From B69-G16 sp964501905 (GTDB taxonomy: Archaea > Thermoproteota > Thermoprotei > Thermofilales > B69-G16): 64,000 bases of DNA. The notes under the pieces are model-generated. The model did no database searches. It was not told the DNA's origin and was given only the letters and a program-made list of their open reading frames with translations. Both the position numbers and the translations under genes were made by a program. The stretch spans positions 1 to 64,000 of the forward strand of contig CAZCTW010000003.1 of the NCBI GenBank assembly GCA_964501905.1, written 5' to 3'. Of this stretch, positions 23,217-32,328 are shown one piece after another (position 1 is the stretch's first letter; each line of letters starts with the position of its first letter).

Positions 23217-23434
23217 CCTCTAATGCTCCGGGTGATTGTGTAATCCCATAGGATAAAAAGCCGTAGAAATTTTCAAAAGTGCAGGTTTTAACGTCGACTT
23301 CGCTGTTTTTATTCTATATTCTCGTTAAGTATTATAATGGATACGACGTGCCGTAAAAAGTGTTGTTAGAATCGCCTCCGAAGTTGTAGACGCCAGCGGT
23401 TATATTATTTAATATAGCCAGAGAGTTAGTAAAT
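23217..23434 (+). other. Gap with a possible decayed coding remnant
   Basis: This gap between convergent genes shows protein-like stretches broken by stops. An ATG at 23192 reads MEEIVKKIASNAPGDCVIP, then stops; a shifted frame reads KAVEIFKSAGFNVDFAVFIL and later AVKSVVRIASEVVDASGYI. The pieces look like a small gene that has lost its frame, but I recognise no family, so this could be chance. Confidence 0.25.
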
Positions 23435-25213
23435 TTAGCTGGTTCTAGTTTTAATCTTTATCTTCCTAATTTTCTTCAGGAGCTCTATTTCCTCCTCTGA
23501 TAGGTCTTCCTTAAATTTGCTGAGTAGGATGTCTATATGGTCGAGGGGCACGTCTACATATAGCACGTCGCCTTCGTCTATCTGTCTTCCGACTATAACC
23601 TTTCCCTTGATGGATATGGCGACGGCCATGCCCTTCTCTGCCTCGTTTAGGACCTTTCCATGCTCTTGTATTTGCATGATTTCACCTACTTTCTTACCAT
23701 CTCCCGTCATTAGAGGCGTACCTCGCCTTATTCTCCCTTCAAGCACCTCTACTCCAACTATGGCGGGATTGCTTCTCCTGAACACGTATCCGGGAAGTAT
23801 TCTTATGGCCCCGGGGAGAACGATCTTTTCTAATGTTTGTTTCTTCTCTTTTTCACGCATTTCATAATACCATTTTGTGAAGTCCTCTACAACTCTGTAA
23901 ATTATATTCCCTTCGAATATTGGAACGCCGTACTCTCTTGCTAGTTCTCTAGCCTCTTCCATAACCTTAACGTTAAAAGCTATTATGGCTGCTAGAAATC
24001 TATCTTCTTTCTTTGTTAGCGAAGCTTCTACTACGTCTCTCTTAACTACAGGTCCTACATCTGCGTAGCGCACGGGAAATCCCTGTGCTTCTATATAACC
24101 TACGAGTGCCTCCAGCGAGCCAAGGGTATCGGTTTTAACTACTAACCCGGCGGCTTCCCTGGAGATTTTTATACTAGCTACTTCTTCGGCTACAAAACTT
24201 TTTACTTTTTCAATATCTTTCTCGCTTTCTACGACTATAATCGGTGCGCCTGCTACTGTATCATCTAAATCTGGAGCTACTACTAGGACCCCCGCGGCGG
24301 CTCTGACTTCTTCTAAGCTCATAAACCTATCTTCTGGAGACCTCATTTCGTCCAGAGGTTTGGGCATTAGTAGAGCTCTGACCTTAGTTACTATCGGCTT
24401 TTCTCTACCTCCCACGACGATTATATCGCCCTTCTTTATTACGCCGTCATAGAGTATCACCGCTATTGTCGTACCTAGGCCTCTCTCTTCTCTAACTTCT
24501 AGAACGACTCCCCTTCCCGGTCCCTCGCTTGTCTTTAAGCGTTCTAGCATAAACCTTTGAGCTAAACCGGCTAGTACGAGGAGGAGGTCAGGTATTCCCT
24601 CACCAGTTACAGCGCTAGTGGGTATAATGGCGACTACCCGAGTGAAGTCCCTTATACGGTCATATCTATCCGCTCTGAATCCTTGTTTCTCCATTTCGCC
24701 TATGATGTAGTATAGGAGCTCTTCTAAACGTGCCACAACCTCCGGGTCTTGTTTTCTAATCGTGTAGATGAAAGGTTGACCGGGATTGGGTTTCCACCCC
24801 GGTATTTTATCTATTTTATTAGCGGCTATTAAGAAGGGAGTTTTCCTTGCTTTCAAGATTTCTAGAGATTCATAAGTTTGTTTTTCAAAACCTCTATTGA
24901 TGTCAATCACTAATATGGCTATGTCTGCTATCCCCCCGCCTCTACGCCTTAGGTTTACGAAAGCCTCATGTCCAGGAGTGTCTATAACTAATAAACCAGG
25001 AAGAATGACGTCACGCCTTAATCCCTTTGCCAGTTCACCGCACATGGTCTTGAGGGTATTCCAGGGAAGGAAAGAAGCACCTATGTGCTGGGTCATGGTG
25101 CCGGGTTCTCTTTTCATTACAGCGGTGCCCCTAATTTTATCTAGGAGGGCGGTCTTACCTACATCTACGTGTCCTAATACCACTACTATGGGAGATCTAA
25201 TGTTTCGCTCCAC
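23435..25213 (-). CDS. infB: Translation initiation factor aIF5B/IF-2
   Basis: A GTPase that joins ribosomal subunits at initiation, 592 aa, the archaeal/eukaryotic eIF5B form without the long N-terminal extension. G1 is GHVDVGKTALLDKIRG near residue 14, G2 and the switch follow, G3 is DTPGHEAF, G4 NKID and G5 TSAVTGEG. The C-terminal half has two beta-barrel domains and the linker helix. The GTG at 25213 begins MERNIRSPIVVVLG. It lies 14 bases behind L24e on the same strand. Confidence 0.95.
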   Translation of the reverse strand: MERNIRSPIVVVLGHVDVGKTALLDKIRGTAVMKREPGTMTQHIGASFLPWNTLKTMCGELAKGLRRDVILPGLLVIDTPGHEAFVNLRRRGGGIADIAILVIDINRGFEKQTYESLEILKARKTPFLIAANKIDKIPGWKPNPGQPFIYTIRKQDPEVVARLEELLYYIIGEMEKQGFRADRYDRIRDFTRVVAIIPTSAVTGEGIPDLLLVLAGLAQRFMLERLKTSEGPGRGVVLEVREERGLGTTIAVILYDGVIKKGDIIVVGGREKPIVTKVRALLMPKPLDEMRSPEDRFMSLEEVRAAAGVLVVAPDLDDTVAGAPIIVVESEKDIEKVKSFVAEEVASIKISREAAGLVVKTDTLGSLEALVGYIEAQGFPVRYADVGPVVKRDVVEASLTKKEDRFLAAIIAFNVKVMEEARELAREYGVPIFEGNIIYRVVEDFTKWYYEMREKEKKQTLEKIVLPGAIRILPGYVFRRSNPAIVGVEVLEGRIRRGTPLMTGDGKKVGEIMQIQEHGKVLNEAEKGMAVAISIKGKVIVGRQIDEGDVLYVDVPLDHIDILLSKFKEDLSEEEIELLKKIRKIKIKTRTS

Positions 25214-25227
25214 AGCGACACCACTAC

Positions 25228-25413
25228 TTACCTATGAGGAGCATATACTCTTGTCCACTTAAGTTTCTTAGGATTGCGTTTGTATTTAAGCATACTTACC
25301 CGGCATTTGCGAGAGCAAAACCTAAGCACTGTGCCGTCGTTTTTTACGAATATTATTCCTGTTCCTGGCATTATTTCCCTTCCGCAAAAGGCGCATCGAT
25401 ATATCTTCGGCAT
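25228..25413 (-). CDS. rpl24e: 50S ribosomal protein L24e (eL24)
   Basis: A 61-aa zinc-binding large-subunit protein. The four cysteines lie at C7, C10, C33 and C37, and PGTGIIFVKNDGTVLRFCS is the family core. The ATG at 25413 follows AGGGGT. It leads the operon with infB and diverges from L7Ae-S28e; in many archaea these four genes run in one direction. Confidence 0.95.
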   Translation of the reverse strand: MPKIYRCAFCGREIMPGTGIIFVKNDGTVLRFCSRKCRVSMLKYKRNPKKLKWTRVYAPHR

Positions 25414-25444
25414 GTTAACCCCTGAGAGCCTACGCTACGACGAG

Positions 25445-25460
25445 CTTATAAGTATTTCCC
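25445..25460 (-). promoter_or_regulatory. Probable TATA/BRE promoter of L24e-IF-2
   Basis: On the minus strand GGGAAAT followed by ACTTATAAGC (25445-25460) makes a good BRE plus TATA box. Transcription would start near 25424, about 10 bases before the L24e ATG. Confidence 0.5.
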
Positions 25461-25550
25461 TTGCCGACCTAAGAGTATCTTGTACAAGTGGATGATTTAG
25501 CCGTTGTCACTAATTTCTTTTTCTAAAGTATGGCCAATTAACGGAGACTA

Positions 25551-25569
25551 AGCGAAATGCTTATATATG
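25551..25569 (+). promoter_or_regulatory. Probable TATA/BRE promoter of L7Ae-S28e
   Basis: AGCGAAATG followed by CTTATATATG (25551-25569) has the BRE-TATA form. A start near 25590 leaves a short leader that holds GAGGTGAG before the ATG at 25617. Confidence 0.55.
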
Positions 25570-25616
25570 TATATATTGTAGTGCTATCGCCAAATGAACG
25601 AGAGGTGAGTGATGGC

Positions 25617-26015
25617 ATGTCCGAGAAACCCTTCTATGTAAGGTTTATAGTACCAGAGGAGTTAGCGGAAAAAGCCTATCAAGCAGTTAGGCTTGCTAGA
25701 GAGACGGGGAAGATAAGGAAAGGCACCAATGAGACTACGAAAGCTGTTGAGCGTGGATTAGCGAAGCTTGTGCTCATAGCCGAGGACGTAGACCCGCCGG
25801 AAATCGTAGCTCATCTACCTCTTCTTTGCGAAGAGAAGAAAATACCATACGTTTACGTTCCCTCTAAGCAAAGACTGGGTAAAGAAGCCGGAATTGAAGT
25901 AGCGGCGGCGTCTGCGTGTATAATAGAGCCTGGCAACGCTGCAAGCCTTGTAGAGGAGATAGCGAAGGAAGTTGAAGAGATCAAAATAAAAGCTGGCATA
26001 TCCGCGGGTAGTTAA
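25617..26015 (+). CDS. rpl7ae: Ribosomal protein L7Ae (eL8), also kink-turn protein of sRNPs
   Basis: A 132-aa RNA-binding protein that recognises kink-turns in rRNA, C/D and H/ACA guide RNAs and RNase P RNA. IRKGTNETTKAVERGLAKLVLIAED is the kink-turn-binding signature, followed by CEEKKIPYVYVPSKQRLG. The frame is open from 25557, but MSEKPFYVRF at 25617 matches the usual start and has GAGGTGAG before it. Its sRNP partners Nop5, fibrillarin and GAR1 are all in this window. Confidence 0.96.
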   Translation: MSEKPFYVRFIVPEELAEKAYQAVRLARETGKIRKGTNETTKAVERGLAKLVLIAEDVDPPEIVAHLPLLCEEKKIPYVYVPSKQRLGKEAGIEVAAASACIIEPGNAASLVEEIAKEVEEIKIKAGISAGS

Positions 26016-26058
26016 AGTTTTATCTTAGACTTCCACTACTCTTACCTAAGGTGGTACT

Positions 26059-26277
26059 GTGAGCAAACGCGAAGATGAGGCTACGCCAGCAGAGGTAATC
26101 CAAATTATAGGCAGAACCGGAGTCACGGGAGAAATAACCCAAGTTAGAGTTAGGATCTTAGAAGGAAAAGATAAAGGACGTATACTCACCAGGAATGTCA
26201 AGGGACCTGTAAGGCTAGGAGATATACTAATGCTTAGAGAGACTGAAAGAGAAGCCCGTAAGATATCCACTAGATAA
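26059..26277 (+). CDS. rps28e: 30S ribosomal protein S28e (eS28)
   Basis: A 72-aa small-subunit protein near the mRNA exit with an OB fold. PAEVIQIIGRTGVTGEITQV and GRILTRNVKGPVRLGDIL are family signatures, and the C-terminus LRETEREARKI is typical. The GTG start at 26059 follows AAGGTGG. It is 43 bases behind L7Ae. Confidence 0.95.
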   Translation: MSKREDEATPAEVIQIIGRTGVTGEITQVRVRILEGKDKGRILTRNVKGPVRLGDILMLRETEREARKISTR

Positions 26278-26415
26278 CCTAATTTTCTTCAAGATCATAA
26301 TACGCTGACATAGCGGCGGTTCTATAAATCCTATATATTTACCAATATGTTCGTTTAACTCTCTAAGCTTTTTCCTTATTTTAGCTTATAGGAATAAGAT
26401 AATCAGGGTAAGGTT

Positions 26416-26976
26416 ATGGAGAACGTAGACTTAATCTCGATTATAGCCAAAGATGCTGAAGTTCCAGTGAAGATTAAAAGGAAAATTCCGAAAGCCCCCT
26501 TAGGAGTATTTGTAGACACAAGCATTAGAGAGGGAGTAACAATAGACGTCCCTGTAAGAGTCGCTGAAGTTTTACTAGAAAAGGGCTTTGCCGAAGTCGA
26601 CAGCGAACGTCTTTTTTCTTTTTCGGAGATGAATAAAATCAGATGGAAAGAGGAGAAAACGGCAGAATTACAACCTCTAGACGAAAGTTTCTATGTGAAA
26701 GCTCGTTATACTCTGAGGAAGTTAAGTGAGGATTTAATGAGGAGTAGCGAGTTGGATCCAAAGCTTTTAAAGTTATATAGGGGGTTTAAAGGATTGCTGG
26801 TCGATATAATAAAGAGGCGTATTTATAAGATTGTAAATCTAGCTCTGGCCGATCCCCATCCTTCTCGTAGCTTAATGAAGCTTATGACCAAGGAGGAGCG
26901 TTACTTCTATGTTAGGATATGTGATATCCTCCAAATGTGGGAAGAATCTCTAATGAGATATGTGGAGGGGAGTTAG
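26416..26976 (+). CDS. gins23: Replication complex GINS subunit, Gins23 type
   Basis: A 186-aa component of the archaeal replisome that activates the MCM helicase. The N-terminal 60 residues (with IKRKIPKAPLGVFVDTSIRE and VRVAEVLLEKGFAEV) form the small B domain and the rest an all-helical A domain. The B-A order defines Gins23; Gins51 has A-B. Its stop overlaps the start region of mcm, the same arrangement known from Sulfolobus. The low general conservation of GINS means that domain order and gene context carry the call. Confidence 0.85.
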   Translation: MENVDLISIIAKDAEVPVKIKRKIPKAPLGVFVDTSIREGVTIDVPVRVAEVLLEKGFAEVDSERLFSFSEMNKIRWKEEKTAELQPLDESFYVKARYTLRKLSEDLMRSSELDPKLLKLYRGFKGLLVDIIKRRIYKIVNLALADPHPSRSLMKLMTKEERYFYVRICDILQMWEESLMRYVEGS

Positions 26977-26977
26977 T

Positions 26978-29071
26978 TTGGTCGAGGCACCGGTATCTGT
27001 GGAGAGGATAGACCCGAGAGGGAAATTCATAGAATTCTTTAAGACCTTCGAGGACGAAAGCGGTTACAAATACAGGAAACGTATAAGTCAGATGGTTCTC
27101 GAGAAAAGCATATCCCTCGTAATAGACTTTGAAGATTTACTAGCGTTCGATGAGGAATTAGCCAATCTTCTTATAGATAATCCTGTGTCTATCCTAGAGG
27201 AAGCGGGTAAGGCTATAAAAGATGTAATGAGGATCGAAAATGCCGAATACGCAAATTCTGTCGAGAGATTCGTAGCTAGGATTAGGGGGTTACCCGAAAA
27301 TCTGCGAGTTCCTTTGAGAAAGCTTAGGGCTGTCCACATAAATAAGCTGATATCAGTCGAGGGAATAGTGACCAGAATGACCCCAGTAAAGCAACAGCTG
27401 ACGGTTGCCCTTTTCAGGTGTAGGGAGTGTAGTGAGGAGATAGAAGTTCCACAGACAGGCAGAGGATTAAGAACCCCCCCATACTGCCCCGTGTGCCAAG
27501 CTGAGGGGAGGAAAAAAAGTTCCTTTGACTTAATCTTAGAGCGTTCAAAATTCATTGATTGGCAAAAGTTCGTTCTTCAGGAAAAACCCGAAGAGCTACC
27601 TCCAGGTCAGCTACCACGCTCTTTAGAGGTTATTTTAAAAGAAGATTTAGTTGACGCAGTTAGGCCCGGCGATAGAATAACGGTAACGGGAGTGCTGGCG
27701 ATAGCAGAGGATAAAGCTGTACGTAAAGACCAACCCCCCATATTCTACACTTACATGAATGCTAACTACGTTGAGGTAGCATCTAAGGAGAATATTGACG
27801 TCGAGATAACTCCTGAGGATGAGCTGAAAATACTCGAGTTGGCCAAGAGAAAAGATATTAGAGAACTTATCGTAAATTCCATAGCTCCTTCTATATACGG
27901 CTATAAGGAGATAAAAAAGGCTATAGCACTCTTGCTTTTCGGAGGAGTACCTAAAGTATACCCTGACGGCGTGAGAGTTAGGGGCGACATCCATATTTTG
28001 CTCGTTGGCGATCCCGGTACAGCTAAATCCCAAATCCTCAGGTATGTTTCCTCAATAGCCCCCCGCGGAATATATACTACGGGGAAGGGCTCCACCGCGG
28101 CTGGACTAACGGCGGCAGTTATAAGAGAGAAGAGGACAGGTGATTTTTACTTAGAAGCCGGCGCGCTAGTCTTGGCGGATGGAGGAATAGCCTGTATCGA
28201 CGAATTTGATAAAATGGATCCAAGAGATAGAGTAAGCATACACGAGGCTATGGAGCAGCAGACCATAAGCATCGCGAAAGCAGGAATAGTAGCTACTTTA
28301 AATGCTAGGGCGTCCATACTCGCGGCAGCAAACCCTGCGTTCGGTAGGTATATAATGGAGAGATCTGTTGTCGAAAACATAGACCTTCCCGTTACAATTT
28401 TATCTAGGTTTGACCTAATATTCGTCATAACGGATAGACCGGATAAGGAGGAAGATCGTAAGCTAGCAGAATACGTCCTCGATTTTCATAGATATAGATA
28501 TGTAGATGCCTTCGAAAATACTATACCTCCCGATATTCTGAAAAAATATATAGCCTATGCACGCCAACACATAAAGCCTAGGCTATCGGAAGAGGCTAAA
28601 AAGAAGCTAGTGGAATTCTACGTGGACATGCGCTCTCGTAGTGAGGATCCCAGTAACCCTATAGCAATTACACCGAGACAACTCGAGGCCTTAGTTAGGC
28701 TGGCTGAAGCACATGCTAAAATGGCGTTGAGTGATGTCGTTACGGCTCAAGACGCCGAGGTAGCTATTGAGCTTATGCTCTATATGCTGAGAAAGGTTGG
28801 AATGGATGTCAAGACAAAGGCTATAGATATAGATATAATAATGACTGGGCAGCCAAAATCTAAAAGAGATAAAATACTCAAAATAATAGATATAATAACT
28901 GACATGATAAAAGAGAATAACAATGAACCTGTTAGGAAGGAGGACGTTATTCAGCGCGCGACGGCATTAGGTTTTGAAAGGCATTTCGTAGAAAAGGTCA
29001 TCGAGAAATTACAGGATAGCGGAGAGCTTCTAGAGCCTAAGCCTGGATACATACTTAAGACTATACTATAG
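26978..29071 (+). CDS. mcm: Replicative DNA helicase MCM
   Basis: The hexameric 3'-5' helicase of the replication fork, 697 aa from the chosen start. Counted in the longer frame from 26960, a four-cysteine zinc site lies at C154, C157, C176 and C179, Walker A (GDPGTAKS) at 350-357, Walker B ACIDEFDK at 411-418 and the arginine-finger motif LSRFDL at 481-486. The C-terminus is a winged helix. The TTG at 26978 is preferred because GGAGGGGAG stands before it, although an ATG at 26960 is in frame. It is coupled to gins23. No intein is present. Confidence 0.95.
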   Translation: MVEAPVSVERIDPRGKFIEFFKTFEDESGYKYRKRISQMVLEKSISLVIDFEDLLAFDEELANLLIDNPVSILEEAGKAIKDVMRIENAEYANSVERFVARIRGLPENLRVPLRKLRAVHINKLISVEGIVTRMTPVKQQLTVALFRCRECSEEIEVPQTGRGLRTPPYCPVCQAEGRKKSSFDLILERSKFIDWQKFVLQEKPEELPPGQLPRSLEVILKEDLVDAVRPGDRITVTGVLAIAEDKAVRKDQPPIFYTYMNANYVEVASKENIDVEITPEDELKILELAKRKDIRELIVNSIAPSIYGYKEIKKAIALLLFGGVPKVYPDGVRVRGDIHILLVGDPGTAKSQILRYVSSIAPRGIYTTGKGSTAAGLTAAVIREKRTGDFYLEAGALVLADGGIACIDEFDKMDPRDRVSIHEAMEQQTISIAKAGIVATLNARASILAAANPAFGRYIMERSVVENIDLPVTILSRFDLIFVITDRPDKEEDRKLAEYVLDFHRYRYVDAFENTIPPDILKKYIAYARQHIKPRLSEEAKKKLVEFYVDMRSRSEDPSNPIAITPRQLEALVRLAEAHAKMALSDVVTAQDAEVAIELMLYMLRKVGMDVKTKAIDIDIIMTGQPKSKRDKILKIIDIITDMIKENNNEPVRKEDVIQRATALGFERHFVEKVIEKLQDSGELLEPKPGYILKTIL

Positions 29072-29168
29072 CCATTTCATGCAAGTAGTGAGTTGCCGTA
29101 AAGCCGCCTATTGCTTGCTCAGAGCTACCAAAATCTGCTTATATAGAGAATTGAGATTTCGGCTTCTG

Positions 29169-31352
29169 CTAAAAGTAATCCTCGATTCTAAGCTCTCTTT
29201 CCGTTGCCACCGATACTTCTTCTCTCAAACCTTCTAGGTATTCTTTTATGCTTCTAGCCAGTTTAGGACCTATTAAAGGCAATTTGCTTAATTCGCTTAT
29301 AGTGGCTCTAGATAAATCTTCTGGGGTTTTATACCCATTTTCATAGAGTATTCGTGCTCTGACTCTTCCTATACCCTTGATTCTAGTGAGCTCTAGAAGC
29401 TCTGGCTTCACTCCGAACTTAACCCGCTGCCTTAATTCTAGAAGACTCGCGACGTGTGAGTAAAGCCCCAGCTCTTTAGCAAGTTCGCCGGCAGAGTACA
29501 CTAACCACTCAGCGGCTTGGGTAATCGTATATATATCTCCGGGACCTACGTCATAGCTTACTATCAATTGATCGTCACTAACTTCATTTATCCAATCCTC
29601 AAGCAATTTAGCAGTTTTAATGCTCGAGAGAAAGATTTTATAATCTTCTTCTCCAAAAGGTTCTTCAACCAAAAGCTCGCCAGCTCGCATTTCCAGAATT
29701 TTTTCATATTTTTCCACTTCTCTTCTGCGTATGTGAAGTTTAGGTATATCTGGAGTCAAAGCCATTAAATGCAGATAGGCGAAAGGTGTAGCTTTATTTC
29801 TCGACTTTAAGCCCTTAATAATCGTGATTGCGGTCTCAGTATCTATGTAAAGTTGCGAGATTCGCTGCCCCAAGGGAGTTGCCTCAAGGTATTCGTCTCT
29901 CACCTTAACTAAGTTATTCGAGTAGAGGTGCTCAATGCAATCCTCTACAACCTCCATCAAATTCTCTACTCTAAATTGGTAGGCATAGAAGGTAAACTTC
30001 AGAAGCCGCAAGAGCTCGTACCTATTATTGGCGAATCCCGAGGCTATACTAGCCAAGACGTGAGTCCTTAAAACTCTCTCAGAAGCCATTTGAGAATATA
30101 TCCTCTCAGGTTTTGCGTAAACGTAATTCTCCATCAAATAATCTAGCTCATCCACAGTCCTCGCTACAAGCACAGCTTCGCCATATCTATCGTATTGTGG
30201 CCTTCCAGCTCTACCTGCCATCTGTTTATACTCTAACACCGGTATAGGCTCGAAATATCCAAGCTCCGGATTATATCTCCGGTAATTAGCTATTACTACT
30301 CGCCTCGCTGGCAGGTTAACTCCGGCGGCTAGCGTGGGTGTCGCGCATATAACCTTTAGTTTCATAGTCCTAAACGAATCCTCGATAATTTTTCTAATCC
30401 TATGCGAGAGACCTGCGTGATGGAACGCGACGCCTTTCCTTATAAACTCAGCCAGAGTTTCTGAAATCTTGTTTTTCTCTACTGAGAGGATCTCTCTGGC
30501 TATCTCAGCTAGGTACCGATTTTCCTCACGGGATAAGAACTTTTTAACTTTATCCGCGAGTCTCCTAGCATAACTCACGGCGTTACTCCGCGTGCTAGCG
30601 AAAACCAAAACTTGTCCCTTTTTGCTTAGGCAATCCACGACTAAGTTATCCACGGGGTTAGAGTAGACTTCAGGTATAGGTATCCTAGAATCATCGTCAA
30701 AGTATATTTCTCCGGAGAAGTAGACGCCTTCTCTGAGAGTGACTGGACGCCAATTCGTCTTCACGAGCTCAGCCCCAAGCCACGCCGCTAACTCCTCAGC
30801 GTTGCGTATCGTCGCGCTAAGGGCTAGAATTTGCAGGTTTGAGCCAATTTTTCTCAACTTAGCTAAAACCATTTCGAGAGTAGGCCCCCTCTTAGAGTCC
30901 CTTATTAAGTGGATCTCATCTGCAACTACCAAGGTTATAGAACGTAACCACCCAGCTCTGTGCCTTAACAGGCTGTCAGCTTTTTCATTCGTAGTAATTA
31001 TCCAATTGTAGTCGCCGAGCCAGGGATCATCGCTATCGTAATCTCCTGTGCTCAAGGCAACTCTTATACCCAGGTCTCTATACCCATTAAAGTCATGGAA
31101 TTTCTCCGTCGCTAACGCTCTCAGAGGAGTTAAATAGAGTACTTTTCCTCCAAGATCTAACACGTGCTTCAGCGCAGCTATCTCAGCTATCAACGTCTTT
31201 CCCGAAGCCGTAGGAGAACATACGACCAAGCTCTTTCCATTAAGTAATCCCTTCTCAATAGCCATTTCTTGAGGAGGAAATAGCCTCTGGATGCCGTTTG
31301 CTGTCAGGCATCTTATCGCTTCTTCCGGCAAATCCAGCTCTTCTATGCGCAT
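29169..31352 (-). CDS. hel308: ATP-dependent DNA helicase Hel308
   Basis: A Ski2-like superfamily 2 helicase that acts at stalled replication forks, about 727 aa. Motif I is SPTASGKT, motif II DEIH, motif III LSATI and motif VI QMAGRAGR. A winged helix and ratchet domain follow, and the C-terminus carries helix-hairpin-helix motifs (IKGIGRVRARILYENG and LPLIGPKLARSIKEYL). The ATG at 31352 (MRIEELDLPEEA) is the usual start, although the frame opens at 31382. It converges with mcm. Confidence 0.93.
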   Translation of the reverse strand: MRIEELDLPEEAIRCLTANGIQRLFPPQEMAIEKGLLNGKSLVVCSPTASGKTLIAEIAALKHVLDLGGKVLYLTPLRALATEKFHDFNGYRDLGIRVALSTGDYDSDDPWLGDYNWIITTNEKADSLLRHRAGWLRSITLVVADEIHLIRDSKRGPTLEMVLAKLRKIGSNLQILALSATIRNAEELAAWLGAELVKTNWRPVTLREGVYFSGEIYFDDDSRIPIPEVYSNPVDNLVVDCLSKKGQVLVFASTRSNAVSYARRLADKVKKFLSREENRYLAEIAREILSVEKNKISETLAEFIRKGVAFHHAGLSHRIRKIIEDSFRTMKLKVICATPTLAAGVNLPARRVVIANYRRYNPELGYFEPIPVLEYKQMAGRAGRPQYDRYGEAVLVARTVDELDYLMENYVYAKPERIYSQMASERVLRTHVLASIASGFANNRYELLRLLKFTFYAYQFRVENLMEVVEDCIEHLYSNNLVKVRDEYLEATPLGQRISQLYIDTETAITIIKGLKSRNKATPFAYLHLMALTPDIPKLHIRRREVEKYEKILEMRAGELLVEEPFGEEDYKIFLSSIKTAKLLEDWINEVSDDQLIVSYDVGPGDIYTITQAAEWLVYSAGELAKELGLYSHVASLLELRQRVKFGVKPELLELTRIKGIGRVRARILYENGYKTPEDLSRATISELSKLPLIGPKLARSIKEYLEGLREEVSVATERELRIEDYF

Positions 31353-31427
31353 ATCATTATCCACTAATTGAATTCTAAGCATAAAATATCGACTTGGACT
31401 TAAAAATAGCTATGTTGTGGGAGCAAA

Positions 31428-31528
31428 TGGGGCCGCCGGGATTTGAACCCGGGATTTGGCCGCGAAGCACTGCTTCGCGTTCACCAGCGCCCCAGGCTGG
31501 CATCCTTCCCAAGCTAGACGACGGCCCC
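31428..31528 (-). tRNA. tRNA-Pro (GGG) with a ~26-nt intron in the variable arm
   Basis: On the minus strand GGGGCCG pairs with CGGCCCC to form the acceptor stem, with discriminator A at 31428 and no encoded CCA. The D arm reads GTC/GAT around TAGCTTGGGAAG. The anticodon stem is CCAGC/GCTGG with loop CTGGGGC, giving anticodon GGG (31491-31493). The T arm is CCGGG-TTCAAAT-CCCGG. Between the anticodon and T arms stand 31 nt (31453-31483) instead of the usual 4-5. They contain a perfect 8-bp hairpin CGCGAAGC-AGT-GCTTCGCG at 31461-31479. Removing about 26 nt leaves a normal 75-nt tRNA. The exact splice sites are not certain. Confidence 0.88.
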
Positions 31529-31530
31529 CT

Positions 31531-32328
31531 TCATATAAGTAAGGGGTTAGATTTATAATTTGTCTCGAGGAGATTTAGAGCTCCCAGTATTTCCAAGTAT
31601 TTCTGCTTAGTTCTCCTTTCCTTATACTCTTTTAGTAGCTGCCTTAGTTTATCCAGGTCCTTTATTTTTAAGATGGTCTTAATTTTCTCTGATATTGCGC
31701 TCTCTTTAAATATTAGGAAGTTTAATACCTGAGTTAGATTGCTTTTCCTTGTTTTTGTGCTTGCAGTCTCAAAGTCTAAGATTACTGGCCGTTCGCCGGA
31801 TATTATCACGTGTCCTCGAGGTCTAGCTAGCTCTAGGTGACAGATTCCTATGCTATCCATAATGTATAGCATATTTAGAAGCTTTCTTAAAACTTCTTTA
31901 AGTAAGCGGGCATTTTCCACTTGTTTAATCCAATCCTCTATCTTTAATCCTTCTACATACTCCATTACTAAAATATCTTCCGTGTAATCCAGTAGTTTAG
32001 GTCCTATTCCGTACTTGTTAACTTTTTTAAGAATTTCAGCTTCTCTGAGCACGTCGCTCCGGTCGGAATCCGTTCGCCTAATTTTTAATACGACTATTTC
32101 TCCACGACGCAAAGCTTTAACTACTATACTAGTGCAGCCCTTACCCAAAACGTAAAACTTCCCTATCTGTACTTTTCCCTCTGGAATTAAGCGTTCGACA
32201 CCGAGTTTTTCCAGTTGTCTTTTACGTTTCTCAAATATTTCTGGTTCTTCTCTCGGATAACAGAGCGCTAACCTCAAAAACTGTTCGCCTGTCTCCACTT
32301 TACTTACTTCTTTCATTTTTTTAGCCAC
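31531..32328 (-). CDS. Predicted Ser/Thr protein kinase homologue (COG2112)
   Basis: A 265-aa archaeal protein-kinase-fold protein. YVLGKGCTSIVVKALRRG is a glycine-loop equivalent, the lysine in IVVLKIRR the ATP-binding residue, LVMEYVEGLKIEDWI the hinge. The catalytic loop reads HLELARPRGHVII instead of HRDxxxxN, and the metal motif is DFE in ILDFETAST instead of DFG. Such changes occur across this archaeal family; activity is uncertain. It overlaps the CCA enzyme gene by 16 bases and its TGA ends two bases before tRNA-Pro. Confidence 0.75.
   Translation of the reverse strand: MAKKMKEVSKVETGEQFLRLALCYPREEPEIFEKRKRQLEKLGVERLIPEGKVQIGKFYVLGKGCTSIVVKALRRGEIVVLKIRRTDSDRSDVLREAEILKKVNKYGIGPKLLDYTEDILVMEYVEGLKIEDWIKQVENARLLKEVLRKLLNMLYIMDSIGICHLELARPRGHVIISGERPVILDFETASTKTRKSNLTQVLNFLIFKESAISEKIKTILKIKDLDKLRQLLKEYKERRTKQKYLEILGALNLLETNYKSNPLLI
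31550..31559 (-). promoter_or_regulatory. TATA box of tRNA-Pro, inside the preceding kinase gene
   Basis: AATTATAAAT on the minus strand at 31550-31559 is centred about 27 bases before the first tRNA base at 31528, the standard archaeal spacing. It lies within the codons for TNYKS at the end of the kinase homologue. Confidence 0.55.
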
